58,616 nt of DNA from Symbiodinium natans (taxonomy: Eukaryota > Sar > Dinophyceae > Suessiales > Symbiodiniaceae). The notes beneath the pieces are model-generated. The model did not search any database, was not told where the DNA came from, and saw nothing but the letters and a program-made list of their open reading frames with translations. A program made the position numbers and the translations under genes. The stretch is taken from contig CAJNDS010000856.1 of NCBI GenBank assembly GCA_905221605.1, forward strand, positions 1 through 58,616, given 5' to 3'. Within the stretch, counting starts at the first letter, position 1, and each line of letters begins with the position of its first letter. Positions 36,233 to 49,380 of the stretch are shown one piece after another.

Positions 36233-39200
36233 CGTACTTCTTCCATTCTGTGACAATCGAGCACAAATTGGTGGCAACAAATCGTATTTCTTCCCTTCTG
36301 TGACAATCGAGCAAAATTTGGTGGCAACGAATCGTATTTTTTCCCTTCTATGACAACCGAGCACAAATTGATGACAACAAATCATACTTCTTCCCTTCTG
36401 TGACAATCGCGCACAAATTGGTGGCAACAAATCGTATTTCTCCCCTTCTGTGACAATCGAGCACAAATTGGTGGCAACAAATCGTACTTCTTCCCTTCAG
36501 TGACAATCGAGCACAAATTGGTGGCAACAAATCGTACTTCTTCCCTTCTGTGACAATCGAGCACAAATTGGTGGCAACAAATCGTACTTCTTCCCTTCTG
36601 TGACAATGGAGCACAAATTGGTGGCAACAAATCGTACTTCTTCCCTTCTGTGACGAGCAAAAATTGCTGGCAACAAATCGTTCTTCTTTCCTTCTGTGAC
36701 AATCGAGCACAAATTGGTGGCAACAAATCGTACTTCTTCCCTTCTGTGTCAATCGAGCACAAATTGGTGGCATCAAATCGCATTGCTTCCCATCTGTGAC
36801 AATCGAGCCCAAATTGGTGGCAACAAATCGTACTTCTTCCCTTCTGTGACGAGCAAAAATTGGTGGCAACAAATCGTACTTCTTCCCTTCTGTGACAATC
36901 GAGCACAAATTGGTGGCAACAAATCGTACTTCTTCCCTTCTGTGACAATCGAGCACAAATTGGTGGCAACAAATCGTACTTCTTCCCTTCTGTGACAACA
37001 TCGAGCACAAATTGGCTGCAACAAATCGTACTTCTTCCCTTCTGTGACAATCGAGCACAAATTGGTGGCAACAAATCGTACTTCTTCCCTTCTGTGACAA
37101 GCGAGCACAAATTGGTGGCAACGAATCGATCGTACTTCTTCCCTTCTGTGACAATCGAGCACAAATTGGTGGCAACAAATCGTACTTCTTACCTTCTGTG
37201 ACAATCGAGCACAAATTGGTGGGCAACAAATCGTGCTTCTTCCCTTCTGTGACAATCGAGCACAAATTGGTGGCAACAAATCGTACTTGTTCCCTTCTGT
37301 GACAATCGAGCACAAATTGGTGACAACAAATCGTACTTCTTCCCTTCTGTGACAATCGAGCTGTGACAATCGAGCACAAATTGGTGGCAACAAATCGTTC
37401 TACTTTCTTCCCTTCTGTGACAATCGAGCACAAATTGGTGGCAACAAATCGTACTTCTTGCCTTCTGTGACAATCGAGCACGAATTGGTTCTTCCCTTCT
37501 GTGACAATCGAGTCCAAATTGGTTGCAACAAATCGTACTTTCTATGATAATCGAACACAAATTGGTGGCAACAAATCGTACTTCTTCCCTTCTAAGACGA
37601 GCAAAAATTGGTGGCAACAAATCGTACTTCTTCCCTTCTGTGACAATAGAGCACAAGTTGGTGGCAACAAATCGTACTTCTTCGCCTTCTGTGACAATTG
37701 AGCACAAGTTGGTGGCAACAAATCGTACTTCTTCGCCTTCTGTGACAATCGAGCACAAATTGGTGGCAACAAATCGTATTTCTTCCCTTCTGTGACTATC
37801 GAGCACAAATTGGTGGCAACGAATCGTATTTTTCTCTCTATGACAACGGAGCACGAAGTGGTGACAACAAATCGTACTTCATGTCTTCTGTGACAATCGA
37901 GCACAAATTGGTGGCAACAAATCGTACTTCTTCCCTTCTGTGACAATCGAGCACAAATTGGTGGCAACAAATGGTCTTTCTCCCCTTCTGTGACAATCGA
38001 GCACAAATTGGTGGCAACAAATCGTACTTCTTCCCTTCTATGACAATCGAGCACCAATTGGTGGCAACAAATCGTACTTCTTCCCTTCTGTGACAAACGA
38101 GCACAAATTGGTGGCAACAAATCGTACTTCTTCCCTTCTGTGTCAATCGAGCACAAATTGGTGGCAACAAATCGCATTGCTTCCCATCTGTGACAATCGA
38201 GCCCAAATTGGTGGCAATAAATCGTACTTCTTCCCTCTTGTGACAATCGAGCACAAATTGGTAGCAACAAATCGTACTTCTTCCCTTATCTGACAATCGA
38301 GCACAAATTGGTGGCAACAAATCGTACTTCTTCCCTTCTGTGACAATCGAGCACAAATTGGCAAAAAATCGTACTTCTTCCCTTCTGTGACAATCGAGCA
38401 CATATTGGTGACAACAAATCGTACTTCTCCCCTTCTATGACAATCGAGCACAAATTGGTGGCAACAAATCCTACTTCTTCCCTTGCGTGACAATCGAGCA
38501 CACATTGGTGGCAACAAATCGTACTTCCTCCCTTCTGTGACAATCGAGCAGACATTGGTGGCAACAAATCGTACTTCTTCCTTTCTGTGACAATCGAGCA
38601 CAACTTGGTGGCAACAAATCGTACTTCTTCCCTTCTGTGATAATCGAGCACAAATTGGTGGCAACAAATCGTATTTTCCCTTCTGTGACAATCGAGCACA
38701 AATTGGTGTTGGTGGCAACAAATCGTACTTCTTGCCTTCCGTGACAATCGAGCACACATTGGTGGCAACAAATCGTACTTCTTCTCTTCTGTGACAATCG
38801 AGCACAAATTGGCGATAACAAATCGTATTTCTTCCCTTCTGTGACAATCGAGCACAAATTGGTGGCAACAAATCGTACTTCTTCCCTTCTGTGACAATCG
38901 AGCAGACATTGGCGGCAACAAATCGTACTTCTTCCCTTCTGCGACAATCGGTGGCAACAAATCCTACTTCGTCCCTTCTGTGACAAGTGACCACAAATTG
39001 GTGGCAACAAATCGTACTTCTTCCCGTCTGTGACAATCGAGCACAAATTGGTGGCAACAAATCGTACTTCTTCCCTTCTGGGACAATCGAGCACAAATTG
39101 GTGGCAACAAATCGTACTTCTTCCCTTCTGTGACAATCGAGCACAAATTGGTGGCAACAAATCGTACTTCTTGCCTTCTGTGGCAATCGAGCACAAATTG

Positions 39201-39287
39201 GTGAAACTCGTGCTTCTTCCCTTATGTGACAATCGAGCACAAATTGGTGTTGGTGGCAACAAATCGTATTTTTTCCCTTCTGTGACA
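36233..39287 (+). repeat. S50 block 2
   Basis: About 61 units of the 50-bp satellite in the same orientation as block 1. The left junction joins CTCTCACTTCT of S53 to CGTACTTCTTCC of S50 through the shared ACTTCT word. The right junction is TGTGACA followed by GCCCGCTTGGGGGGCGGGG. Both junction sequences recur in the next cycle. Confidence 0.95.
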
Positions 39288-39953
39288 GCCCGCTTGGGGG
39301 GCGGGGCAAACAAGTCCAGGCCATTCTCTCACTTCTTGGGCCCATCTTGGGGGGCGGGCAAACAAGTCCAGGCCATTCTCTCACTTCTTGGGCCCATCTT
39401 GGGGGGCATTCTCTCACTCCTTGGGCCCATCTTGGGGGGCGTGGCAAACAAGTCCAGGCCATTCTCTCACTTTTTGGGTCCATCTTGGGAGGCGAGGCAA
39501 ACAAGTCCAGGCCATTCTCTCACTTCTTGGGCCCATCTTGGGGGGCGGGGCAAACAAGTCCAGGCCATTCTCTCACTTCTTGGGCCCATCTTGGGGGGCG
39601 TGGCAAACAAGTCCAGGCCATTCTCTCACTTCTTGGGCCCATCTTGCAGGGCGGGGCAAACAAGTCCAGGCCATTCTCTCACTTCTTGAGCCCATCTTGG
39701 GGGGCGGGGCAAACAAGTCCAGGCAATTCTCTCACTTCTTGGGCCCATCTGGGGGGGGGCGGGGCAAACAAGTCCTCTTGGGGGGCGGGGCAAACAAGTC
39801 CTCTTGGGGGGGCGGGGCAAACAAGTCCAGGCCATTCTCGCACTTCTTGGGCCCATCTTCGGGGGCGGGGCAAACAAGTCCAGGCCATTCTCTCACTTCT
39901 TGGGCCCATCTTGGGTGGTGGGGTAAACAAGTCCAGGCCATTCTCTCACTTCT
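39288..39953 (+). repeat. S53 block 2
   Basis: About 12 units. The last ~410 bp repeat the end of S53 block 1 almost exactly at offset 3721, including two truncated units ending in AAGTCCTCTTGGGGGG. The block was therefore amplified together with its neighbours. Confidence 0.95.
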
Positions 39954-42900
39954 CGTACTTCTTCCATTCTGTGACAATCGAGCACAAATTGGTGGCAACA
40001 AATCGTATTTCTTCCCTTCTGTGACAATCGAGCAAAATTTGGTGGCAACGAATCGTATTTTTTCCCTTCTATGACAACCGAGCACAAATTGATGACAACA
40101 AATCATACTTCTTCCCTTCTGTGACAATCGCGCACAAATTGGTGGCAACAAATCGTATTTCTCCCCTTCTGTGACAATCGAGCACAAATTGGTGGCAACA
40201 AATCGTACTTCTTCCCTTCAGTGACAATCGAGCACAAATTGGTGGCAACAAATCGTACTTCTTCCCTTCTGTGACAATCGAGCACAAATTGGTGGCAACA
40301 AATCGTACTTCTTCCCTTCTGTGACAATGGAGCACAAATTGGTGGCAACAAATCGTACTTCTTCCCTTCTGTGACGAGCAAAAATTGCTGGCAACAAATC
40401 GTTCTTCTTCCCTTCTGTGACAATCGAGCACAAATTGGTGGCAACAAATCGTACTTCTTCCCTTCTGTGTCAATCGAGCACAAATTGGTGGCAACAAATC
40501 GTACTTCTTCCTTTCTGTGACAATCGAGCACAAATTGGTGGCAACAAATCGTACTTCTTAACTTCTGTGACAAGCACAAATTGGTGGCAACAAATCGTGC
40601 TTCTTCCCTTCTGTGACAATCGAGCACAAATTGGTGGCAACAAATGGTACTTCTTCCCTTCTGTGACAATCGAGCACAAGTTGGTGGCAACAAATCGTAC
40701 TTCTTCCCTTCTGTGACAATGCGAGCACAAATTGGTGGCCACAAATCGCGCTTCTTCCCTTCTGTGACAATCGAGCACAAACTGGTGGCAACAAATCGTA
40801 TTTCTTATCTTCTGTGACAATCGAGCGCAAATTGGTGGCAACAAATCGTACTTCTTCCTTTCTGTGACAATCGAGCACAAATTGGTGGCAACAAATCGTA
40901 CTTCTTACCTTCTGTGACAATCGAGCACAAATTGGTGGCAACAAATCGTGCTTCTTCCCTTCTGTGACAATCGAGCACAAATTGGTGGCAACAAATCGTA
41001 CTTCTTCCCTTCTGTGACAATCGAGCACAAATTGGTGACAACAAATCGTATTTCTTCCCTTCTGTGACAATCGAGCTGTGACAATCGAGCACAAATTGGT
41101 GGCAACAAATCGTTCTTCTTTCTTCCCTTCTGTGACAATCGAGCACAAATTGGTGGCAACAAATCGTACTTCTTCCCTTCTGTGACAATCGAGCACGAAT
41201 TGGTGGCAACAAATCGTACTTCTTCCCTTCTGTGACAATCGAGCCCAAATTGGTTGCAACAAATCGTACTTCTTCCCTTCTATGATAATCGAACACAAAT
41301 TGGTGGCAACAAATCGTACTTCTTCCCTTCTAAGACGAGCAAAAATTGGTGGCAACAAATCGTACTTCTTCCCTTCTGTGACAATAGAGCACAAAATGGT
41401 GGCAACGAATCGTACTTCTTCCCTTCTGTGACAATCGAGCAAAATTTGGTGGCAAAAAATCGTATTCCTTCCCTTCTGTGACAATCGAGCACACATTGGT
41501 GGCAACAAATCGTACTTCTTCCCTTCTGTGACAATTGAGCACAAGTTGGTGGCAACAAATCGTACTTCTTCGCCTTCTGTGACAATCGAGCACAAATTGG
41601 TGGCAACAAATCGTACTTCTTGCCTTCTATGACAATCGAGCACAAATTGGTGGCAACAAATCGTACTTCTTCCCTTCTGTGACAATCGAGCACAAATTGG
41701 TGGCAAAAAATCGTACTTCTTCCCTTCTGTGACAATCGAGCACAAATTGGTGACAACAAATCGTACTTCTCCCCTTCTATGACAATCGAGCACAAATTGG
41801 TGGCAACAAATCGTACTTCTTCCCTTGCGTGACAATCGAGCACACATTGGTGGCAACAAATCGTACTTCCTCCCTTCTGTGACAATCGAGCACACATTGG
41901 TGGCAACAAATCGTACTTCTTCCTTTCTGTGACAATCGAGCACAACTTGGTGGCAACAAATCGTACTTCTTCCCTTCTGTGACAATCGAGCACAAATTGG
42001 TGGCAACAAATCGTATTTTCCCTTCTGTGACAATCGAGCACAAATTGGTGGCAACAAACTTCTCCCTTCTGGGACAATCGAGCACAAATTGGTGGCAACA
42101 AATCGTACTTCTTCCCTTCTATGACAATCGAGCACCAATTGGTGGCAACAAATCGTACTTCTTCCCTTCTGTGACAATCGAGCACAAATTGGTGGCAACA
42201 AATCGTACTTCTTCCCTTCTGTGTCAATCGAGCACAAATTGGTGGCAACAAATCGCATTGCTTCCCATCTGTGACAATCGAGCACAAATTGGTGGCAACA
42301 AATCGTACTTCTTCCCTCTTGTGACAATCGAGCACAAATTGGTAGCAACAAATCGTACTTCTTCCCATATCTAACAATCGAGCACAAATTGGTGGCAACA
42401 AATCGTACTTCTTCCCTTCTGTGACAATCGAGCACAAATTGGTGGCAAAAAATCGTACTTCTTCCCTTCTGTGACAATCGAGCACAAATTGGTGACAACA
42501 AATCGTACTTCTCCCCTTCTATGACAATCGAGCACAAATTGGTGGCAACAAATCGTACTTCTTCCCTTGCGTGACAATCGAGCACACATTGGTGGCAACA
42601 AATCGTACTTCCTCCCTTCTGTGACAATCGAGCACACATTGGTGGCAACAAATCGTACTTCTTCCTTTCTGTGACAATCGAGCACAACTTGGTGGCAACA
42701 AATCGTACTTCTTCCCTTCTGTGATATTCGAGCACAAATTGGCAACAAATCGTATTTTCCCTTCTGTGACAATCGAGCACAAATTGGTGTTGGTGGCAAC
42801 AAATCGTACTTCTTGCCTTCCGTGACAATCGAGCACACATTGGTGGCAACAAATCGTACTTCTTCTCTTCTGTGACAATCGAGCACAAATTGGCGATAAC

Positions 42901-43383
42901 AAATCGTATTTCTTCCCTTCTGTGACAATCGAGCACAAATTGGTGGCAACAAATCGTACTTCTTCCCTTCTGTGACAATCGAGCACACATTGGCGGCAAC
43001 AAATCGTACTTCTTCCCTTCTGCGACAATCGAGCACAAATTGGTGGCAACAAATCCTACTTCTTCCCTTCTGTGACAAGTGACCACAAATTGGTGGCAAC
43101 AAATCGTACTTCTTCCCGTCTGTGACCATCGAGCACAAATTGGTGGCAACAAATCGTACTTCTTCCCTTCTGGGACAATCGAGCACAAATTGGTGGCAAC
43201 AAATCGTACTTCTTCCCTTCTGTGTCAATCGAGCACAAATTGGTGGCAACAAATCGTACTTCTTGCCTTCTGTGGCAATCGAGCACAAATTGGTGGCAAC
43301 AACTCGTGCTTCTTCCCTTATGTGACAATCGAGCACAAATTGGTGTTGGTGGCAACAAATCGTATTTCTTCCCTTCTGTGACA
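39954..43383 (+). repeat. S50 block 3
   Basis: About 69 units. The first ~540 bp match 36233-36777 at offset 3721. The last ~1.1 kb match the end of block 2 at offset 4084-4096, including the same TGTGACA/GCCCGC junction. Small indels distinguish the copies, for example near 42725-42740. Confidence 0.95.
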
Positions 43384-46300
43384 GCCCGCTTGGGGGGCGG
43401 GGCAAACAAGTCCAGGCCATTCTCTCACTTCTTGGGCCCATCTTGGGGGGCGGGGCAAACAAGTCCAGGCCATTCTCTCACTTCTTGGGCCCATCTTGGG
43501 GGGCGGGGCAAACAAGTCCAGGCCATTCTCTCACTTCTTGGGCCCATCTTGGGGGGGCGTGGCAAACAAGTCCAGGCCATTCTCTCACTTTTTGGGTCCA
43601 TCTTGGGAGGCGAGGCAAACAAGTCCAGGCCATTCTCTCACTTCTTGGGCCCATCTTGGGGGGCGGGGCAAACAAGTCCACCCCATTCTCTCACTTTTTG
43701 GGCCCATCTTGGGGGGCGGGGCAAACAAGTACAGGCCATTCTCTCGGGGCAAACAAGTCCAGGCCATTCTCCCACTTCTTGGGGGCGGGGGCAAACAAGT
43801 CCAGGCCATGCTCTCACTTCTTGGGCCCATCTTGGGGGGCGGGGCAAACAAGTCCAGGCCATTCTCTCACTTCTTGGGCCCATCTTGGGGGGCGGGGCAA
43901 CTTCTTGGCCCCATCTTGGGGGGCGGGGCAAACAAGTCCAGGCCATTCTCTCACTTCTTGGGCCCATCTTGGGGGGGCGGGGCCAACAAGTCCAGGCCAT
44001 TCTCTCACTTCTTGGGCCCATCTTGAAGGGCGGGGCACCCGTTGGGCAACCTTTCTGTCACTTCTTGGGCCCATCTTGGGAGGCGCGGCAAACAAGTCCA
44101 GGCCATTCTCTCACTTCTTGGGCCCATCTTGGGGGCGGGGCAAACAAGTCCAGGCCATGCTCTCACTTCATGGGCCCATCTTGGTGGGCGGGGCAAACAA
44201 GTGGCAAACAAGTCCAGGCCATTCTCTCACTTCTTGGGCCCATCTTGGGGGGCGGGGCAAACAAGTCCAGGCCGTTCTCTCACTTCTTGGGCCCATCTTG
44301 AGGGCGGGGCAAACAAGTCCAGGCCATTCTCTCACTTCTTGGGCCCATCTTGGGGGGCGGGGGCGGGGCAAACAAGTCCAGGCCATTCTCTCACTTCTTG
44401 GGCCCATCTTGGGGGGGCGGGGCAAACAAGTCCAGGCCATGCTCTCACTTCTTGGGCCCATCTTGGGGGGCGGGGCAAACAAGCCCAGGCCATTCTCTCT
44501 CGCTTCTTGGGCCCATCTTGGGGGGCGGGGCAAACAAGTCCAGGCCATTCTCTCACTTCTTGGGCCCATCTTGAGGGGCGGGGCAAACAAGTCCAGGCCA
44601 TTCTCTCACTTCTTGGGCCCATCTTGGGGGGCGGGGCAAACAAGTCCAGGCCATTCTCTCACTTCTTGGGCCCATCTTGGGGGGCGGGGCAAACAAGTCC
44701 AAGCCATTCTCTCACTTTTGGGCCCATCTTGGGGGGCGGGCAAACAAGCCCAGGCCATTCTCTCACTTCTTGGCCCATCTTGGGGGCGGGGCAAACAAGT
44801 CCAGGCCATTCTCTCACTTCTTGGGCCCATCTTGGGGGGCGGGGCAAACAAGTCCAGGCCATTCTCTCACTTCTTGGGGGGCGGGGCAAACAAGTCGAGG
44901 CCATTCTCTCACTTCTTGGGCCCATCTTGGGGGGCTGGGCAACATTTTGGGGGGCGGGGCAAACAAGTCCAGGCCATTCCCTCATTTCTTGGGCCCATCT
45001 TGGGGGGCGGGGCAAACAAGTCCAGGCCATTCTCACTTCTTGGGCCCATCTTGGGGAGCGGGGCAAACAAGTCCAGGCCATTCTCTCACTTCTTGGGCCC
45101 ATCTTGGGGGGCGGGGCAAACAAGTCCAGGCCATTCTTTCACTTCTTGGGCCCATCTTGATCCAGGCCATTCTCTCACTTCTTGGCCCCATCTTGGGGGG
45201 CGGGGCAAACAAGTCCAGACCATTCTCTCACTTCCTGGGCCCATCTTGAGGCCGGGGCAAACAAGTCCAGGCCATTCTCTCACTTCTTGTGCCCATCTTG
45301 GGGGGGCGGGGCAAAAAAGTCCAGGCCATTCTCTCACTTTTTGGGCCCATCTTGGGGGGCGGCAAACAAGTCCAGGCCATTCTCTCACTTCTTCCACTTC
45401 TTCTTCTTCTTCTTGGGCCCATCTTGGGGGGCGGGGCAAACAAGTCCAGGCCATTCTCTCACTTCTTGGGCCCATCTTGGGGGGCGGCGCAAACAAGTCC
45501 AGGCCATTCTCTCACTTCTTGGGCCCATCTTGGGGGGCGGGGCAAACAAGTCCAGGCCAACAAGTCCAGGCCATTCTCTCACTTCTTGGGCCCATCTTGG
45601 GGGGCGGGGCAAACAAGTCCAGGCCATTTTCTCACTTCTTGGGCCCATCTTGGGGGGCGGAGCAAACAAGAGATTGGATTCTCAAACAAGTCCAGGCCAT
45701 TCTCTCACTTCTTGGGCCCATCTTGGGGGGCGGCGCAAACAAGTCCAGGCCATTCTCTCACTTCCTGGGCCCATCTTGGGGGGCGGGGCAAACAAGTCCA
45801 GGCCATTCTCTCACTTCTTGGGCCCATCTTGGGGGGCGGGGCAAACAAGTCCAGGCCATTCTCTCACTTCTTGGGCCCATCTTGGGCAAACAAGTCCAGG
45901 CCATTCTCTCTCTTCTTGGGCCCATCTGGGGGGGCGAGGGCAAACAAGTCCAGGCCATTCTCTCACTTCTTGGGCCCACCTTGGGGGGCGGGGCAAACAA
46001 GTCCAGGCCATTCTCTCACTTCTTGGGCTCATCTTGGGGGGCGGCGCAAACAAGTCCAGGCCATTCTCTCACTTCTTGGGCCCATCTTGGGGGGCGGGGC
46101 AAACAAGTCCAGGCCATTCTCTCACTTCTTGGGCCCATCTTGGGGGGCGGGGCAAACAAGTCCAGGCCATTCTCTCACTTCTTGGGCCCGTCTTGGGCAT
46201 TCTCTCATCGGGGCAAACAAGTCCAGGCCATTCTCTCACTTCTTGGGCCCATCTTGGGGGGCGGGGCACTCATTTCTTGGGCCCATCTTGGGGGGCGGGG

Positions 46301-48161
46301 CAAACAAGTCCAGGCCATTCTCACTTCTTGGGCCATCTTGGGGGGGCGGGGCAAACAAGTCCAGGCCATTCTCTCACTTCTTGGGCCCATCTTGGGGGGC
46401 GGGGCAAACAAGTAGGCCATTCTTTCACTGCCCATCTTGGTCCAGGCCATTCTCTCACTTCTTGGCCCCATCTTGGGGAGCGGGGCAAACAAGTCCAGGC
46501 CATTCTCTCACTTCTTGGGCCCATCTTGAGGGCGGGGCAAACAAGTCCAGGCCATTCTCTCACTTCTTGTGCCCATCTTGGGGGGGCGGCAAACAAGTCC
46601 AGGCCATTCTCTCACTTCTTCTTCTTGGGCCCATCTTGGGGGGCAGGGCAAACAAGTCCAGGCCATTCTCTCACTTCTTGGGCCCATCTTGGGGGGCGGG
46701 GCAAACAAGTCCAGGCCATTCTCTCACTTCTTGGGCCCATCTTGGGGGGCGGGGCAAACAAGTCCAGGCCATTCTCTCACTTCTTGGGCCCATCTTGGGG
46801 GGCGGGGCCCAGGCCAACAAGTCCAGGCCATTCTCTCACTTCTTGGGCCCATCTTGGGGGGGCGGGGCAAACAAGTCCAGGCCATTCTCTTCACTTCTTG
46901 GGCCCATCTTGGGGGCGGGGCAAACAAGTCCAGGCCATTCTCTCACTTCTTGGGCCCATCTTGGGGGGCGGGGCAAACAAGTCCAGGCCATTCTCTCACT
47001 TCTTGGGCCTATCTTGGGGGGCGGGGCAAACAAGTCCAGGCCATTCTCTCACTTCTTGGGCCCATCTTGGGGTTTGGGGGCAAACAAGTCCAGGCCATTC
47101 TCTCTCTTCTTGGGCCCATCTTGGGGGGTGAGGGCAAACAAGTCCAGGCCATTCTCTCACTTCTTGGGCCCACCTTGGGGGTCTCTCACTTCTTGGGCCC
47201 ATCTTGGGGGGCGGGGCAAACAAGTCCAGGCCATTCTCTCACTTCTTGAGCCCCATATTTTGGGGGGCGGGGCAAACAAGTCCAGGCCACTCACTTCTTG
47301 GGCCCATCTTGGGGGGCGGGGCAAACAAGTCCAGGCCATTCTCTCACTTCTTGGGCCCATCTTGGGGGGGGCAAGCAAGTCCAGGCCATTCTCTCACTTC
47401 TTGAGCCCATGTTGGGGGGGCGGGTTGGGCCCATCTTGGGGGGTGGGGCAAACAAGTCCAGGCCATGCTCTCACTTCTTGGGCCGATCTTGCGGGGCGGG
47501 GCAAACAAGTCAGGCATTCTCTCACTTCTTGGGCCCATCTTGGGGGGCGGGGCAAACAAGTCCAGGCCATTCTCTCACTTCTTGGGCCCATCTTGGGGGG
47601 CGGGGCAAACAAGTCCAGGCCATTCTCTCACTTTCTTGGGCCCATCTTGGGGGGCGGTGTCAAACAAGTCCACCAAGGCCCATCTTGGGGGGGCGGGGCA
47701 AACAAGTCCAGGCCATTCTTTCACTTCTTGGGTCCATCTTGGGGGCGGGGCAAACAAGTCCAGGCCATTCTTTCACTTCTTGGGCCCATCTTGGGGGGCT
47801 CCCAGGCCATTCTCTCACTTCTTGGGCCCATCTTGGGGGGCGGGGCAAACAAGTCCAGGCCATTCTTTCACTTCTTGGGCCCATCTTGGGGGGGCGGAGC
47901 AAACAAGTCCAGGCCATTCTCTCACTTCTTGGGCCCATCTTGGGAGGCGGCGCAACATCTTGGAGGGCCGTGCAAACAAGTCCAGGCCATTCCCTCATTT
48001 CTTGGGCCCATCTTGGGGGGCGGGGCAAACAAGTCCAGGCCATTCTCACTTCTTGGGCCCATCTTTGGGGGGGGAGGGGCAAACAAGTCCAGGCCATTCT
48101 CTCACTTCTTGGGTCCATCTTGGGGGGGCGGAGCAAACAAGTCCAGGCCATTCTCTCACTT
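43384..48161 (+). repeat. S53 block 3, forward orientation
   Basis: About 90 units with many truncated and fused ones. TTC expansions of the unit core appear at about 45390-45415 and 46613-46627. A unique AGAGATTGGATTCT interrupts one unit at 45670. Several segments recur reversed after 48162, notably 44880-45420 and 46190-46500. Confidence 0.95.
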
Positions 48162-49263
48162 CCCAAGATGGGCCCAAGAAGTGAGAGAATGCCTGGACTT
48201 GTTTGCCCCGCCCCGCAAGATCGGCCCAAGAAGTGAGAGAATGGCCTGGACTTGTTTGCCCCGCTCTTCTAAGATGGGCCCAAGAATTGAGAGAATGGCT
48301 GGACTTGTTTGCCCAGATGGGGCCAAGAAGTGAGAGAATGGCCTGGACCAAGATGGGCCCAAGAAGTGAAAGAATGGCCTGGACTTGTTTGCCCCGCCCC
48401 CCAAGATGGGCCCAAGAAGTGAGAGAATGGCCTGGACTTGTTGCCCCGCCCCCCAAGATGGGCCCCGCCCTGGACTTGTTTGCCCCGCCCCCCAAGATGG
48501 GCCCAAGAAATGGAATGGCCTGGACTGTTTGCCCCGCCCCCCAAGATGTTGCCCCGCCCCCCAAGATGGGCCCAAGAAGTGAGAGAATGGCCTGGACTTG
48601 TTTGCCCCGCTCCCCAAGATGGGGCCAAGAAGTGAGAGAATGGCCTGGACCAAGATGGGCCCAAGAAGTGAAAGAATGGCCTGGACTTGTTTGCCCCGCC
48701 CCGCAAGATGGGCCCAAGAAGTGAGAGAATGGCCTGGACTTGTTTGCCCCGCCCCCCAAGATGGCCCAAGAAGTGAGAATGGCCTGGACTTGTTTGCCCC
48801 GCCCCCCAAGATGGGCCCAAGAAATGAGTGCCCCGCCCCCCAAGATGTTGCCCCGCCCCCCAAGATGGGCCCAAGAAGTGAGAGAATGGCCTGGACTTGT
48901 TTGCCCCGATGAGAGAATGGCCTGGACTTGTTTGCCGCGCCCCCCCAAGACGGGCCCAAGAAGTGAGAGAATGGCCTGGACTTGTTTGCCCCGCCCCCCA
49001 AGATGGGCCCAAGAAGTGAGAGAATGGCCTGTGACTTGTTTGCCCTCGCCCCCCAAGATGGGCCCAAGAAGAGAGAGAATGGCCTGGACTTGTTTGCCCC
49101 GCCCCTCAAGATGGGCCCAAGAAGTGAGAGAATGGCCTGGACTTGTTTGCCCCGCCCCCCAAGATGGGCCCAGGAAATAGAATGGCCTGGACTTGTTTGC
49201 GCCGCCCCCCAAGATGGGCCCAAGAAGTGAGAGAATGGCCTGGACTTGTTTGCCCCGCCCCCC
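48162..49263 (-). repeat. S53 block 4, reversed orientation
   Basis: At 48161/48162 the array switches strand within one unit: CTCTCACTT is followed directly by CCCAAGATGGGCCCAAGAAG. About 21 reversed units follow, with the same truncation types as block 3. Confidence 0.95.
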
Positions 49264-49338
49264 AAGAAGAAGAAGAAGAAGAAGAAGAAGAAGAAGAAGA
49301 AGAAGAAGAAGAAGAAGAAGAAGAAGAAGAAGAAGAAG

Positions 49339-49368
<30 letters not shown>
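49264..49368 (+). repeat. (AAG)35 microsatellite nested in an S53 unit
   Basis: A pure run of 35 AAG triplets sits exactly where a reversed S53 unit has CCCAAGAAGTGAGAG, flanked by CCCCGCCCCCC and TGAGAGAATGG. It is therefore an expansion of the unit's own AAGAAG. Shorter versions (four to six triplets) occur at about 51860-51880 and 54209-54230. Confidence 0.97.
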
Positions 49369-49369
<1 letters not shown>

Positions 49370-49380
49370 GAGAGAATGGC

